Assembly: GCF_001905505.1 (NCBI RefSeq) | Contig: NZ_LIPG01000001.1 | Coordinates: forward strand, 310,001-374,000 | Origin: Streptomyces sp. CB02058 | GTDB taxonomy: Bacteria; Actinomycetota; Actinomycetes; Streptomycetales; Streptomycetaceae | Direction: 5' to 3' | Length of the DNA stretch: 64,000 nucleotides | In this document: piece after piece, positions 32,455 through 42,313 of the stretch | How the letters are laid out: the number at the start of each line of letters is the position of its first letter | Numbering within the stretch: position 1 is the stretch's first letter | Position numbers and translations under genes: made by a program | The notes under the pieces: model-generated | The model's input: the letters and a program-made list of their open reading frames with translations, nothing else | Database searches by the model: none | What the model was told of the DNA's origin: nothing

Positions 32455-35427
32455 TCAGGAGGCCCTGGCGGCAGGGACCGGCGCCAGCAGTTCACGGACG
32501 GAGTCGGCCTCCGGCGAACCCAGATCCTCGAAGATCGAGAGTGCCTCGCTCCAGCAGACCTGTGCGCGGTCGGTCTGGCCGATGCCCACGAGGGCGCGCC
32601 CCAGCGCGACGAGGACGTTGCCGCGTCGCCACTCGCCGCCGATACCCCGAAGGATGACCAGAGCCTGTTCGGCGTGTGACGCCGCGTTGGCGGGCTGGCG
32701 GATGGCGAGGTGCAGCTCGGCAAGGCGGAACAGGGTCATCCCGTGCCACAACTGCTGACGACTGTCACGGAATATGGACATGGCGTCGGTCAGCGTCGCC
32801 AGAGCCAGGTCGGTGCGGCCCGAACCGCTGAGCGCCAGTCCCAGCGCGTACTTCCCGTTGGCGAGCCGCAGCGCCAGGCCGGAGGCGTCCGTCTCGTAGA
32901 TACCGACGCCCATCTGCGCCAGTTCCACGGCACTCGCCGTCCGGCCCGTCGCCAGGTGGACACGGGAGAGGTTGCACAGGGCCGAGGCTTCGCCCGGCTT
33001 GTTGCCGTCCGCGCGGAACGCGGCCAGGGCCGCGGTCAGATGAGTTTCGGCATCCGTGTGCCGGTTCTCGTACAGGGCGATGATGCCCCGCTGGTTCGGA
33101 GCCTGGGCCAGGGAGACCGGGTCGTGGGCCAGACGGCCGAGTTCAAGCGCCTGCTGGGCTTCGGTGTCCGCGGCGGCGAACCGGCCGGACACGCTGAGGA
33201 CATGGGCCAGCATGGTGCGGGCGCGTCCCTCTGCGCGCGCGTCGCCCGATTCCCGCGCCGCCTCGCTCACCGCTGTGGCGGCGGTGGCGAACTGGCGTGA
33301 GTTCGCGCCGGACTCACCGATGTCCACCACCGCCATGAGCAGGTCGGCGGCTCGTCTCGGCATTCCGGACGCCGCGGACTGGCGTGCGCAGGCGAGCAGC
33401 CCGCTGGATTCGGAGAAGAGCCAGTCCAGGGCCGCCTCGCGGACCTGGAAAGTGAGTCCGGGGTGCACGGTGCGCGAGAAGTGTTCCAGCACTCGCTCAC
33501 CCGGCCGCTCCAGCGCGTACACCCCCGCCGCCGTGGACAGGTAGAAGTCCAGCAGCCGCGACAGCGCCAGCTCCCTCTCCACCGGCGGGTGTTCGTCGCG
33601 CTCCGCGCAGGCGCGCGCGTAGAGCCGCACCAGGTCGTGGTAGCGGTAGCGGCCGGGAGCCGCCGATTCCAGCAGGCTCGTGTCGACCAGGCTCTCCAGG
33701 ACGTCCTCGGCCGCGTGGAGGTCCAGGTTCAGCAGGGCCGCCGCGGCGGCGAGGGAGATGTCCGGGCCGTCCGCCAGGCCCAGCAGCCGGAAGGCGCGGG
33801 CCTGGGCCGGCTCCAGCTGGCCGTAGCCGAGCTCGAAGGTGGCCTTCACCGCGAGGTCGCCCGCCTGGAGTTCGTCGAGGCGGCGGCGCTCGTCGGCGAG
33901 CTTCGCGGCCAGCACCGAGACCGTCCAGGTGCGCCGCGAGGCCAGCCGGGAGGCGGCGATGCGGATGGCCAGCGGCAGGAAGCCGCACGCCGCGACCACG
34001 TCCAGCGCAGCCTCGCGCTCCGTGCTGACCCGTTCGTCGCCGACGATCCGGGTGAAGAGCTGGAGGGCCTCCTCGGGGGACATCACGTCCAGGTCCACCA
34101 GATGGGCGCCGGCCAGGTCGACCATGCGCACCCGGCTGGTGACCAGCGCCGCGCAGCCCGCGGTGCCGGGGAGCAGCGGTCTGATCTGGGCCGCGTCATG
34201 GGCGTTGTCCAGCAGGATCAGGATGCGGCGGCCGTCGAGAGCGGAGCGGTAGAGCGCGGCCCGCTCGTCCAGGGTGTCCGGGATCGCCGAGTCCGCGGTG
34301 CCCAGCGCGCGCAGGAACGCGCCGAGGACGGTCTCGGGCTCGGCGGCCCGGGCGCCCGCGCCCTGGAGGTCCACGTACAGCTGGCCGTCGGGGAAGTGCG
34401 GGCGTGCCTGGTGGGCGACGTGCACGGCGAGGGTGGTCTTGCCGACGCCGCCGATTCCGGCCAGAGCGGAGACGGCCATCACGGAGCCCTCGGCGGTGGC
34501 GAGCCGGGCGCCCAGCTCGCGCACGAACGCGGTGCGGCCCGTGAAGTCCGGGACGGTGGCCGGGAGCTGGGCGGGCCGGACGGGGGCGGAGGCCGGGGCC
34601 GGCTCGTCGGCCGGGCGGGCCAGCTCCTCGTCGGCCTGGAGTATCCGCTGCTGGAGCTGGGAGAGTTCGGGGCGCGGGTCGACGCCGAGCTCCTCCGCGA
34701 GCAGCCGGCGGGTGTCGGCGTACACCGCGAGGGCCTCGGCCTGCCGGCCGCTGCGGTACAGGGCGACCATCAGCAGCTCGCGCAGCCGCTCGCGCAGGGG
34801 GTGCGCCGCGGTGAGGGCGGTCAGCTCGGAGACCGCCTCCGCGTGGCAGCCGACCTCCAGATCCAGGTCGAGGCGGGTCTCGGTGAGCTGGAGGCGCCAT
34901 TCCTCCAGCCCGGCACGGCGGGTGTCGGCGTGCGGGCCGGGGAGTGAGGCGAGCGCCTCGCCGTCCCACAGGCCGAGCAGCTTGTTGATCAGGGCGCGCG
35001 CCTGGCAGCGGTCCCCGCAGCCGCGCGCCTTCTCCGCCTCGGCCGCCAGGTCCTGGGCGAGCGTCAGGTCGAGGGCCTCGCGCGGGATGCGGATCGCGTA
35101 ACCGCCGGACTCGCTGACCAGGGTGTCCTGGCCCAGCGTCTTGCGGAGCCGCGAGGCGTACGTCCGTACCGTGGCCAGCGCCTGGGACGGGGGGTCGTCG
35201 CCCCAGAGGGCGTCGATGAGTTCGGCCGCGGTGGCCGTGCGGCCCTCGCGCAGCAACAGGGCGGCCAGCAGGGCGCGTTGCTGCGGGGAGCCGGAGGGCA
35301 GGGGCTCGCCGCCGCGCCAGGCGCGTACGGGGCCGAGCACGGTGAAGCGCAGATCGGTGACGGCCGCCCGTTCCTCCCGAGCGCGTTGCTCCGGAACGCG
35401 CACACCGGGTCCGTCGTCGCGGTCCAT
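32455..35427 (-). CDS. afsR: SARP-family activator AfsR
   Basis: 990 residues from ATG 35427 (AGGGGGGC upstream), matching the 993 of S. coelicolor AfsR. In order: OmpR/SARP winged HTH (about 25-100, 'RFTVLGPVRAWRGGEPLPSG'), bacterial transcriptional activator domain (about 110-255), NB-ARC ATPase (about 290-570; Walker A GIGGVGKTT, Walker B 'ILILLDNAHD') and C-terminal TPR repeats (about 680-980). AfsR is phosphorylated on Ser/Thr by AfsK and related kinases, binds the afsS promoter and recruits RNA polymerase; ATP hydrolysis is needed. The in-frame ATG at 35502 would add 25 residues without a ribosome site. Confidence 0.95.
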   Translation of the reverse strand: MDRDDGPGVRVPEQRAREERAAVTDLRFTVLGPVRAWRGGEPLPSGSPQQRALLAALLLREGRTATAAELIDALWGDDPPSQALATVRTYASRLRKTLGQDTLVSESGGYAIRIPREALDLTLAQDLAAEAEKARGCGDRCQARALINKLLGLWDGEALASLPGPHADTRRAGLEEWRLQLTETRLDLDLEVGCHAEAVSELTALTAAHPLRERLRELLMVALYRSGRQAEALAVYADTRRLLAEELGVDPRPELSQLQQRILQADEELARPADEPAPASAPVRPAQLPATVPDFTGRTAFVRELGARLATAEGSVMAVSALAGIGGVGKTTLAVHVAHQARPHFPDGQLYVDLQGAGARAAEPETVLGAFLRALGTADSAIPDTLDERAALYRSALDGRRILILLDNAHDAAQIRPLLPGTAGCAALVTSRVRMVDLAGAHLVDLDVMSPEEALQLFTRIVGDERVSTEREAALDVVAACGFLPLAIRIAASRLASRRTWTVSVLAAKLADERRRLDELQAGDLAVKATFELGYGQLEPAQARAFRLLGLADGPDISLAAAAALLNLDLHAAEDVLESLVDTSLLESAAPGRYRYHDLVRLYARACAERDEHPPVERELALSRLLDFYLSTAAGVYALERPGERVLEHFSRTVHPGLTFQVREAALDWLFSESSGLLACARQSAASGMPRRAADLLMAVVDIGESGANSRQFATAATAVSEAARESGDARAEGRARTMLAHVLSVSGRFAAADTEAQQALELGRLAHDPVSLAQAPNQRGIIALYENRHTDAETHLTAALAAFRADGNKPGEASALCNLSRVHLATGRTASAVELAQMGVGIYETDASGLALRLANGKYALGLALSGSGRTDLALATLTDAMSIFRDSRQQLWHGMTLFRLAELHLAIRQPANAASHAEQALVILRGIGGEWRRGNVLVALGRALVGIGQTDRAQVCWSEALSIFEDLGSPEADSVRELLAPVPAARAS

Positions 35428-35643
35428 GATGCCCCCCTGTCCTGCTCGCCCCGCCGGTCCTGCTGATCCCGCTCTGTTCCGTACCGCTGGTATCGCGGTC
35501 AACAGTCTGCCTTGTTATGGGCGGGCTCGTCAGCATCGGGTGACGCTCTGCACAGGGCCTCGACAACGATGGGGGGCGAGGGCCCGGCCGGCGGAGCGGC
35601 GCGAGGGGGCGGCTGGGGCGCGGGGCGGAGGACGCCGGAGGGC

Positions 35644-36543
35644 TCAGCCCCGGCGCTTCGGGTCCAGCAACTGCTCGCGCAGCGCGGTGAGCTGGTGCGA
35701 CGACTCCACCGCCCGGGTCTCGTCGAGCGTCGCCAGCGCCAGGAGCAGCGCGTCGGCGACGAGCAGGCCGGTCAGCGACTCCGCCGTGATGCCGGTCGGG
35801 GTGTGCGGGGCGGTGAGAACCGCCTCGACACGGTCCGCGTACGCCTCGCCCAGCTCGTCCGTGACCAGGACGACCTTGGCGCCGACCGCCCGGGCCCGCT
35901 CCATCATCACGGTCAGCTCCACGAGCCGCCGGCCCGGCTGGAAGATGACGACGGCGTCGCCCTGCCCCAGGGCGAGCAGCTGGTCGGCGAGGGCGAAGCC
36001 CGTCTCGGAGACGAAGCGGGCCCTGCGGCCGATCCTGCCCAGCGCGAGCGCGAGGTGGCGGGCGCCCGGTTCCGACGCGGCGATGCCGTAGCAGAACACC
36101 TCGTGCGCCTCGGCCAGCGCGGTCACCGAGCGCTTCACCGCCTCCGGTTCGGTGAGCCGCCTGGCGTGGTCGATGCGGTCCCGCGCCTCGTCGAAGACAT
36201 CGCTCCAGATGGAGTCCAGGTCCCGTCCGACGTGCGCGATGCGCTGCTTGAGGCGCACCTCGGGGGCCACGGTCGAGGTGAAGTCGTTGGCCAGCTCGCG
36301 TTTCAGGGCGGGCAGGCCCGCGTATCCGAGGCGCTGGAGGGCGCGTACGACGGTGGCGTTGCTGGTGGAGCTCGCGGCGCCCAGCTCCTGGGCGCTGGCG
36401 AAGAGCAGCTGCTCGACGGGGGCGCTCACGAGGTACTGGGCGACGGCGCGTTCGGATGTGGACAGATCGTCCCATTGGCCACGAATCGCCGCGCGCAGCC
36501 GTGTCACTCCGGTTTCGTTCTCTGGAATTCCCATTACAACCAT
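35644..36543 (-). CDS. RpiR/MurR-type transcriptional regulator
   Basis: 299 residues from ATG 36543 (CGGAAG six bases upstream). The N-terminal HTH_6 domain (about 5-80) includes 'STSERAVAQYLVSAPVEQLL' and 'GAASSTSNATVVRALQRLGY'. The C-terminal SIS domain (about 130-275) has a sugar-phosphate pocket loop 'GDAVVIFQPGRRLVELTVMM'. Family members sense phosphosugars such as MurNAc-6-P. It is divergent from the C45/oligopeptide-import operon, with a dyad just inside that operon's predicted start site, so it is the likely local repressor. Its own start codon overlaps the operon's -35 box. Confidence 0.9.
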   Translation of the reverse strand: MVVMGIPENETGVTRLRAAIRGQWDDLSTSERAVAQYLVSAPVEQLLFASAQELGAASSTSNATVVRALQRLGYAGLPALKRELANDFTSTVAPEVRLKQRIAHVGRDLDSIWSDVFDEARDRIDHARRLTEPEAVKRSVTALAEAHEVFCYGIAASEPGARHLALALGRIGRRARFVSETGFALADQLLALGQGDAVVIFQPGRRLVELTVMMERARAVGAKVVLVTDELGEAYADRVEAVLTAPHTPTGITAESLTGLLVADALLLALATLDETRAVESSHQLTALREQLLDPKRRG

Positions 36544-36597
36544 TGACTTCCGTGTGACCCGCGTTACTGTCCTGGGCAGAACGTTCCAAAGGGAACG
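36543..36597 (+). promoter_or_regulatory. Promoter and dyad operator of the C45-oligopeptide operon
   Basis: TTGACT (36543-36548), 16 bases, then TACTGT (36565-36570) forms a near-consensus vegetative promoter on the plus strand. Transcription would start near 36577. Immediately downstream is CGTTCC-AAAG-GGAACG (36582-36597), a perfect 6-bp dyad positioned to block elongation or open-complex formation. RpiR proteins bind such short palindromes. The regulator assignment is inferred from adjacency. Confidence 0.6.
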
Positions 36598-36674
36598 CAT
36601 CTTGAAATCGACGTTACAGGATCGTGGTGATCCCGGGGCGCCGTTCACGGAAGCGTTCCGTCGCGAGGAGAAGA

Positions 36675-37859
36675 ATGGCACCCCGTTCCACGCAAGCCGC
36701 TCCCGGCCGGGTCCTCCCGGTCATCGAGATCTCCGGCGGTCCGCTCGACCGCGGGCGCCAGTACGGCGAGGCCGTTCGGCCCCAACTGCACGCCGCCCTG
36801 GGCTACTACGAGGAGGCCTTCGGCCGGTCCGCCGGGCTGACCTGGGACCGGGTCGCGGCCCGCGCCGCCCGCTGGCTGGACCCCGTACGCGACTACGCCC
36901 CGCATCTCGTCGAGGAGATGCAGGGCATCGCGGACGGGGCGGGGGTCGGCCTGCTCGACGTCCTCGCCCTGAACGCCCGCGGCGAGGTCATCTACGACAA
37001 GTCCTTCGCCAGGATGGCGGCGGCCGGACAGCCGGCCGAGGAGGAGCCCGCCGAGGGCTGCACCTCCTTCGCCGCCTACGGCGAGGCCAGCGGCGACGGG
37101 CACGTCTACGCCGGACAGAACTGGGACTGGCGCGCGGGCGTCGCCGACACCGTCGTCATGATCCGGATCGTCCAGCCCCCGAAGCCGACCCTGATCATGC
37201 AGGTCGAGGCGGGCCAGGTCGGCAGGCAGGGCGCCAGCTCCGCCGGGATCGCGCTCAACGCCAACGGCCTCGGCGGGCGCTTCGACGACGCGGTCGGGCT
37301 GCCCCAGACCGTCGTACGCCGCAGTGTCCTGGACCAGAGCAACATCACCGACGCCCTCGACGTGCTCTGCCGCACCCGCGCCCACATCGCCAGCAACGCG
37401 CTCCTCACCTGCCGGGAGGGCTTCGCCATCGACCTGGAGACCACCCCGGCCGGGCACGGCTGGATGTATCCGGCCGACGGGCTCCTGGTGCACGGCAACC
37501 ACTACCAGGCGGGCATCCCCGCGCAGCTGGCCGCGTCCGGCTACCGGCCCATGTCGTCGGACTCGCTGGTCCGCGTCCCGCGCGCCGAGCAGGGGCTCAG
37601 GGCGCTGCGCGGCTCCACCGGCCCCGAGGAGTCCCGGGAGATCGTCCGCCGGGCCATGTCGGACCACCTCGGCCACCCGGAATCCCTGTGCACCCACCCC
37701 GACCCGCGCCGCCCGGCCGTCGAGCACTGGACCACGCTCGTCTCCTCCCTGGCCGACCTGACCTCCGGCGACTACCACGTGACCGCCGGAACCCCCTGCG
37801 ACCGCGAGTACCAGCACCTGCCCTGGAACCTCTACGACGGCCCGTACGGCCAGAACTGA
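36675..37859 (+). CDS. C45-family peptidase/acyltransferase (penicillin acyltransferase-like)
   Basis: 394 residues from ATG 36675 (GAGGAG upstream). It is an Ntn-hydrolase of the acyl-CoA:6-aminopenicillanate acyltransferase family. The predicted autocleavage/nucleophile Cys is residue 129 in 'EGCTSFAAYGEASGDG', followed by 'YAGQNWDWRAGVADTVVMIR' and the Asn segment 'GIALNANGLGG'. Such enzymes self-cleave before the Cys and then hydrolyse or transfer acyl-amide bonds. There is no signal peptide, so it acts in the cytoplasm, presumably on a compound imported by the ABC system encoded by the next five genes. Confidence 0.85.
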   Translation: MAPRSTQAAPGRVLPVIEISGGPLDRGRQYGEAVRPQLHAALGYYEEAFGRSAGLTWDRVAARAARWLDPVRDYAPHLVEEMQGIADGAGVGLLDVLALNARGEVIYDKSFARMAAAGQPAEEEPAEGCTSFAAYGEASGDGHVYAGQNWDWRAGVADTVVMIRIVQPPKPTLIMQVEAGQVGRQGASSAGIALNANGLGGRFDDAVGLPQTVVRRSVLDQSNITDALDVLCRTRAHIASNALLTCREGFAIDLETTPAGHGWMYPADGLLVHGNHYQAGIPAQLAASGYRPMSSDSLVRVPRAEQGLRALRGSTGPEESREIVRRAMSDHLGHPESLCTHPDPRRPAVEHWTTLVSSLADLTSGDYHVTAGTPCDREYQHLPWNLYDGPYGQN

Positions 37860-37872
37860 CGGGAACTCAGTG

Positions 37873-39528
37873 ATGAACCGCATCTCACGGAGAAGGACGG
37901 CCCTGGCCGCGGGCCTCGTCGCGGCGACGCTCGTCGCGGCCACCGGCTGCAGCGGCGCCACCCAGAACACGGGCGGCGGCAGCAAGGCCACCGACGCCGC
38001 GAAGCTCACGCTCACGCCGACGACCCCGGCCGCGAAGGGCGAACTCGCCTCCGCCGACTGGCTGCTGGAGGACGAGCCGGACTCGCTCGACCTCGACACC
38101 CAGGGCTCCAGCGCGGGCCGGGTCGTCCTCACCAACGTCTGCGAGCGGCTCTACCAGCTCCAGCCGGACATGTCGACGAAGCCCTTCCTCGCGGAGAAGG
38201 CCGAGACCCCCGACGACAAGACCCTCGTCCTCACCCTGCGCTCCGGCGTCACCTTCCACGACGGCACCCCGATGACCGCCGACGACGTGCTGTGGAGCCT
38301 GGAGCGGCACGCCGACCCGGACATGGAGCAGGGCGACGAGTTCGGCAACATCGCCGCGATGAGGAAGACCGGCGACCGGCAGATCACGATCACCTTCAAG
38401 GCACCGGACGCCATGTTCTTCAAGGCGCTGGCGGGCGACGCGGGCATCGTCTGGAACAAGGAGCAGGTCGAGGAGGCCGGCAAGGACTTCGGCACCCCCG
38501 GCCAGGGCGACGCCTGCACCGGCCCCTACCGGCTGAGCGGATGGAAGTCCGGCGACTCCCTCACCATCGAGCGCTACGACGGCTACTGGGGCGAGAAGCC
38601 GCTGACGAAGCGGGTCACCTTCCGCTGGGCCTCCGACAGCGCCCTGGTCAACGCCCTCACCACCGGGGCGGCCGACGGCGCGTACGCCGAATCGCCCAAC
38701 ACCGCCGCCGCCCTCGCGGGGAAGAAGGGCGTCGAGCGGCACTACGGCCCCTCCACCGCGTCCCTCGTCCTGATCCCGACCGAGCGCGGCGGGCTGAAGG
38801 ACCCGAAGATCCGCCGGGCCCTCTCGCTCGCCCTGGACCGCGAGGGCATCGCCGCGTCCGGCTACGGCTCCATGGTCCAGCCGTGGGGCACCCCCGTCGG
38901 CTCCGGCGCCTGGGGATACGAGAAGGACACCTTCGAGGCCGCCCAGAAGGAGATCGCGTACGCCCCCGCCGGTCCGGACGCCGACGACCTCGCCGCGGCC
39001 AAGGAACTGGTGAAGGAGGCCGGAGGCGGTCCCGGCGAGCCGATCGTGATCGGTACGGACGCCAGCCAGGGACGGACCGTCGTCGCCAACGCCGTGCGCG
39101 CGGCGCTCCAGCGGATCGGCCTCACGGGGCAGATCAAGACGGTGCCGACGTCGCAGTTCGAGCAGTTCTACAGCGATCCCTCGGTGCGCGGCGAGATCGA
39201 CGTGCTCGTCGGCGACTGGTACATCTCCAAGGCCGACCCGATGGGCTTCTACGACAACGCCCTCTCCGACTCCTCCAACAACTGGGTCGGCTTCGAGGAC
39301 CCTGCGTACGACGCCGAGGTGAAGAAGGCCCTCTCCACCCTCGACGACGCCGAGCGGGCCGGACTCGCGGTGAGCGTCCAGAAGAGGTTCACCGACGCCG
39401 CCGTCTGGATCTCGGTCGCCCAGGTGCCCTCCGTGCTCGTCCTGAACGACGAACTCACCGGGCCGCCCGCCTCCATGGCCTACCTCTACTACCCGTGGGC
39501 CGCAGAGCTCGGCGCGAAGAAGGGCTGA
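37873..39528 (+). CDS. Oligopeptide-type ABC substrate-binding lipoprotein
   Basis: 551 residues. The signal peptide 'RRRTALAAGLVAATLVAATG' ends at lipobox Cys, giving a membrane-anchored extracytoplasmic lipoprotein. The rest is SBP_bac_5 (DppA/OppA type): 'TLVLTLRSGVTFHDGTPMTA' and 'DDVLWSLERHAD' are the family signature. It starts 13 bp after the C45 stop in the same operon and delivers ligand to the two permeases downstream. Ligands of this family include peptides, nickel chelates and opines; the accompanying acylase suggests an N-acylated amino acid or peptide. Confidence 0.92.
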   Translation: MNRISRRRTALAAGLVAATLVAATGCSGATQNTGGGSKATDAAKLTLTPTTPAAKGELASADWLLEDEPDSLDLDTQGSSAGRVVLTNVCERLYQLQPDMSTKPFLAEKAETPDDKTLVLTLRSGVTFHDGTPMTADDVLWSLERHADPDMEQGDEFGNIAAMRKTGDRQITITFKAPDAMFFKALAGDAGIVWNKEQVEEAGKDFGTPGQGDACTGPYRLSGWKSGDSLTIERYDGYWGEKPLTKRVTFRWASDSALVNALTTGAADGAYAESPNTAAALAGKKGVERHYGPSTASLVLIPTERGGLKDPKIRRALSLALDREGIAASGYGSMVQPWGTPVGSGAWGYEKDTFEAAQKEIAYAPAGPDADDLAAAKELVKEAGGGPGEPIVIGTDASQGRTVVANAVRAALQRIGLTGQIKTVPTSQFEQFYSDPSVRGEIDVLVGDWYISKADPMGFYDNALSDSSNNWVGFEDPAYDAEVKKALSTLDDAERAGLAVSVQKRFTDAAVWISVAQVPSVLVLNDELTGPPASMAYLYYPWAAELGAKKG

Positions 39529-39532
39529 CGCG

Positions 39533-40480
39533 ATGCTCGCCCGGATCTCGCGGCGCCTGGCCGGACTGCTGGCCACACTCCTCGCCGCCTCGTTCCTCAT
39601 CTTCGCCGCCGTCTACGCCGCACCCGGCGACCCGGCCGTCTTCCTGGCCGGCGGGCGCGACAAACTCACCCCGGAGAAGCTGGACCTGGTCCGCGCCCAG
39701 TACCACCTCGACGAGCCCCTCGTCGTGCAGTACGGGCGCTGGCTCGGGGACTGCCTCCACCTCGACCTCGGCCGCTCCTTCAAATACAGCGACCAGGTCG
39801 CCGACCTGCTGGCCGCCCGCTTCCCGACGACGCTGGCGCTCGTCGCGTACGCGACCGTCCTGTTCGTCGTCCTGGGCGTCGGCGCCGGGGTCCTCGCCGC
39901 GGTGCGGCGCGGGACCTGGATCGACTCCACCGTCGTCGGCGGCACCACCCTGGCCGCCTCCGTGCCGTCCTTCGTCTCCGCCATCGCGCTGGTCGCGCTG
40001 TTCGGCGTCCAGCTCGGCTGGTTCCCCGTGACCGGCAGCGGCGAGGGGTTCGCCGGCACCCTGCACCATCTGACCCTGCCCGCCCTGTCGCTGGCGCTCG
40101 GCGCGCTCGCGCTGATCAGCCGGGTGACCCGCCAGGCGATGGTCGACGCCGGCGCCGCCGACCATGTGGAGGTGGCACGCGCCTCCGGGGTCCCGGAGCG
40201 CGAGATCGTGTTCCGTCACGTCCTGCGCAACGCGCTCGGGCCGATCGTCACCATGTGCGGCCTGGTCATGGCGGGCATGCTCGCCGGCACGGTCGTCGTG
40301 GAGACGGCCTTCGGGATCAGCGGTGTCGGCTCGCTGCTCGTCGGCGCGATCAACACCCACGACTTCCCCGTCGCACAGGCCGTGCTGCTGCTCATGGTCA
40401 CCGGCTACATCGTCGTGACCACCCTGGTGGACCTCGTGCACCCCCTGCTCGACCCGCGCGTGAAGGAGGCCGCCGCATGA
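39533..40480 (+). CDS. Oligopeptide ABC permease, DppB type
   Basis: 315 residues with a leading helix ('LAGLLATLLAASFLIFAAVY') followed by the periplasmic segment 'APGDPAVFLAGGRDKLTPEK' and five more helices. The EAA loop with the ATPase-contact motif is 'ARASGVPEREIVFRHVLRNA'. This is the usual layout of DppB/OppB. It begins four bases after the binding-protein stop and overlaps the next permease by ATGA, so translation is coupled through the operon. Confidence 0.92.
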   Translation: MLARISRRLAGLLATLLAASFLIFAAVYAAPGDPAVFLAGGRDKLTPEKLDLVRAQYHLDEPLVVQYGRWLGDCLHLDLGRSFKYSDQVADLLAARFPTTLALVAYATVLFVVLGVGAGVLAAVRRGTWIDSTVVGGTTLAASVPSFVSAIALVALFGVQLGWFPVTGSGEGFAGTLHHLTLPALSLALGALALISRVTRQAMVDAGAADHVEVARASGVPEREIVFRHVLRNALGPIVTMCGLVMAGMLAGTVVVETAFGISGVGSLLVGAINTHDFPVAQAVLLLMVTGYIVVTTLVDLVHPLLDPRVKEAAA

Positions 40481-41325
40481 GCGCGCTCACCCTCGCCCCC
40501 GTAGGCACCGGCCGGGGAGCACGCCGGCCGCTGAGCGTCACCGTCGCGGGCGCGGTCCTCGTGCTGGTGGTCCTCGCCGCCGTGACCGCCCCGCTCCTCG
40601 CCCCGTACGCCCCCGACGCCATCGACCTCTCCGCCTCGCTCGTCGGGACGGGCGGCGAACACCTCCTGGGCACCGACTCCTCCGGACAGGACCTGCTCTC
40701 CCGGGTGCTGTACGGAGCCCGCACCAGCCTGATCGCCCCGGTCCTGCTGCTGGCCGTCGCGGCGCTCCTCGGCGTCGTGCTCGGCACGCTCGCCGCCTGG
40801 CGCGGCGGCTGGGTGGACACCCTGGTCTCCCGGCTGACCGATGTGATGTACGCCTTCCCCGGGCTGCTCTTCACCGTGATGATCATCGCGGTCTTCGGGG
40901 CCGGGATGACGACATCCGTGCTGGCGCTCGGCCTCGCCTACACCCCGACCGTCGCCAAGTACACCCGCTCGGTGGCGCTCGCCGAACGCCGCAAGCCGTA
41001 CATCGACGCCTACCGCGTCCAGGGCATGGGCGGCGCGCGCATCTGCGCCCGCTACCTCGTCCCCAACCTCGGCCGCTCGGTCATCGGCTATCTGGTGGTG
41101 CTGTTCGGCGAGGCGCTGATGTCACTGGCCACCCTCTCCTACCTGGGCTTCGGCGCCCAGCCGCCCAGCTCCGACTGGGGCCTGATGGTGCAGGAGGGCC
41201 AGGCCGCCGTCGTCCAGGGCGCCCTGCTGCCCGCCCTGGTGCCCGGTTTCGCCATCGCCCTGGTCGTGGTGTCCTTCAACGTCGTCGGGGTCTGGGCCGC
41301 CGACCGACTCGGCAACAGGAGGTAG
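40477..41325 (+). CDS. Oligopeptide ABC permease, DppC type
   Basis: 282 residues from ATG 40477, overlapping the previous gene by four bases. The N-terminal helix 'VTVAGAVLVLVVLAAVTAPL' is followed by 'HLLGTDSSGQDLLSRVLYGA', the signature of DppC/OppC, and by the EAA loop 'AYRVQGMGGARICARYLVPN'. It forms the heterodimeric channel with the preceding permease. The length is normal for the family. Confidence 0.92.
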   Translation: MSALTLAPVGTGRGARRPLSVTVAGAVLVLVVLAAVTAPLLAPYAPDAIDLSASLVGTGGEHLLGTDSSGQDLLSRVLYGARTSLIAPVLLLAVAALLGVVLGTLAAWRGGWVDTLVSRLTDVMYAFPGLLFTVMIIAVFGAGMTTSVLALGLAYTPTVAKYTRSVALAERRKPYIDAYRVQGMGGARICARYLVPNLGRSVIGYLVVLFGEALMSLATLSYLGFGAQPPSSDWGLMVQEGQAAVVQGALLPALVPGFAIALVVVSFNVVGVWAADRLGNRR

Positions 41326-41329
41326 CCGC

Positions 41330-42313
41330 ATGCTCCTCGACATCGAGAACCTCACCGTCCAGCTCCCCGGCACCGCACGGCCCGTCCTCACCGACGTGAC
41401 CCTGCGGGTGGCCGCCGGGGAGGTGGTCGGACTGGTCGGCGAGTCCGGCTCCGGCAAGTCCACGACCGCCAGGGCCGCGATCAGCGCGCTCCCCGGGGAC
41501 GCCGCCGTCTCGGGCTCCGTACGCGTCGACGGCACGGACGTCCTCGCCCTGCGCGGCGAGGCCCTGCGCGCCCACCGGGCCCGTACGGTCGCGATGGTCC
41601 ACCAGGACCCGCGCTCCGCGCTCAACCCGGTCCGCCGCATCGGCGACTTCCTCGTCGAACGGCTCGCCGGCACCGGTACCGACCGGAAGGCCGCCCGGGC
41701 CCGCGCCGTCGAACTCCTCGACGCCGTCGGCCTCCCCGACCCCGAACGCCGGGTGCGCCAGCGCCCGCACGAACTGTCGGGCGGCATGCTCCAGCGCGTC
41801 GTCATCGCGGGCGCGCTGGCCGCCGAACCCGGGCTGCTCCTCGCCGACGAGGCCACCAGCGCCCTGGACGTCACCACCCAGGCCGAGATCCTCGCCCTGC
41901 TGCGCACCCTGCGGGCGGAACGGAGCCTCGGGCTCCTCTTCATCACCCACGATCTGCACCTGGCCGCCGCCTACTGCGACCGCGTGTACGTCATGTACGC
42001 GGGCCGGGTCGTCGAGGAGCAGTCCGCGGGGGCGCTCTTCGACGGGCCCCGGCACCCGTACACGAAGGGCCTGCTGGCCTGTTCGCCGACGCTGGGGGAG
42101 GACGGGAGGGAGATCCGCCCGATCCCCGGCCGCCCGCCCTCGCTCGCCGACACCTTCGGCGGCTGCGAGTTCGCCGGCCGCTGCCCCGACGCCGAAGCCG
42201 ACTGCGCGATCTGGCGGCCGGAGCCGGTGGCGCTGGACGGCGGGGGCGCGGCGGCCTGCCGGCGCCTTCCCGTCCTCACCGGGCCCGGACCGCACGAGAG
42301 GAGCACCCGATGA
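41330..42313 (+). CDS. Oligopeptide ABC ATPase, DppD type
   Basis: 327 residues from ATG 41330, with AGGAGG upstream. Walker A is GESGSGKST, the signature motif is 'HELSGGMLQRVVIAGALAAE', Walker B is 'LLLADEATSALD' and the H-loop is 'LLFITHDLHLAAAYCDRVYV'. The C-terminal oligopeptide-transporter extension is complete, with Cys residues ('FGGCEFAGRCPDAEADCAIW') that may bind an Fe-S cluster in this subgroup. It energises import together with the second ATPase. Confidence 0.93.
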   Translation: MLLDIENLTVQLPGTARPVLTDVTLRVAAGEVVGLVGESGSGKSTTARAAISALPGDAAVSGSVRVDGTDVLALRGEALRAHRARTVAMVHQDPRSALNPVRRIGDFLVERLAGTGTDRKAARARAVELLDAVGLPDPERRVRQRPHELSGGMLQRVVIAGALAAEPGLLLADEATSALDVTTQAEILALLRTLRAERSLGLLFITHDLHLAAAYCDRVYVMYAGRVVEEQSAGALFDGPRHPYTKGLLACSPTLGEDGREIRPIPGRPPSLADTFGGCEFAGRCPDAEADCAIWRPEPVALDGGGAAACRRLPVLTGPGPHERSTR

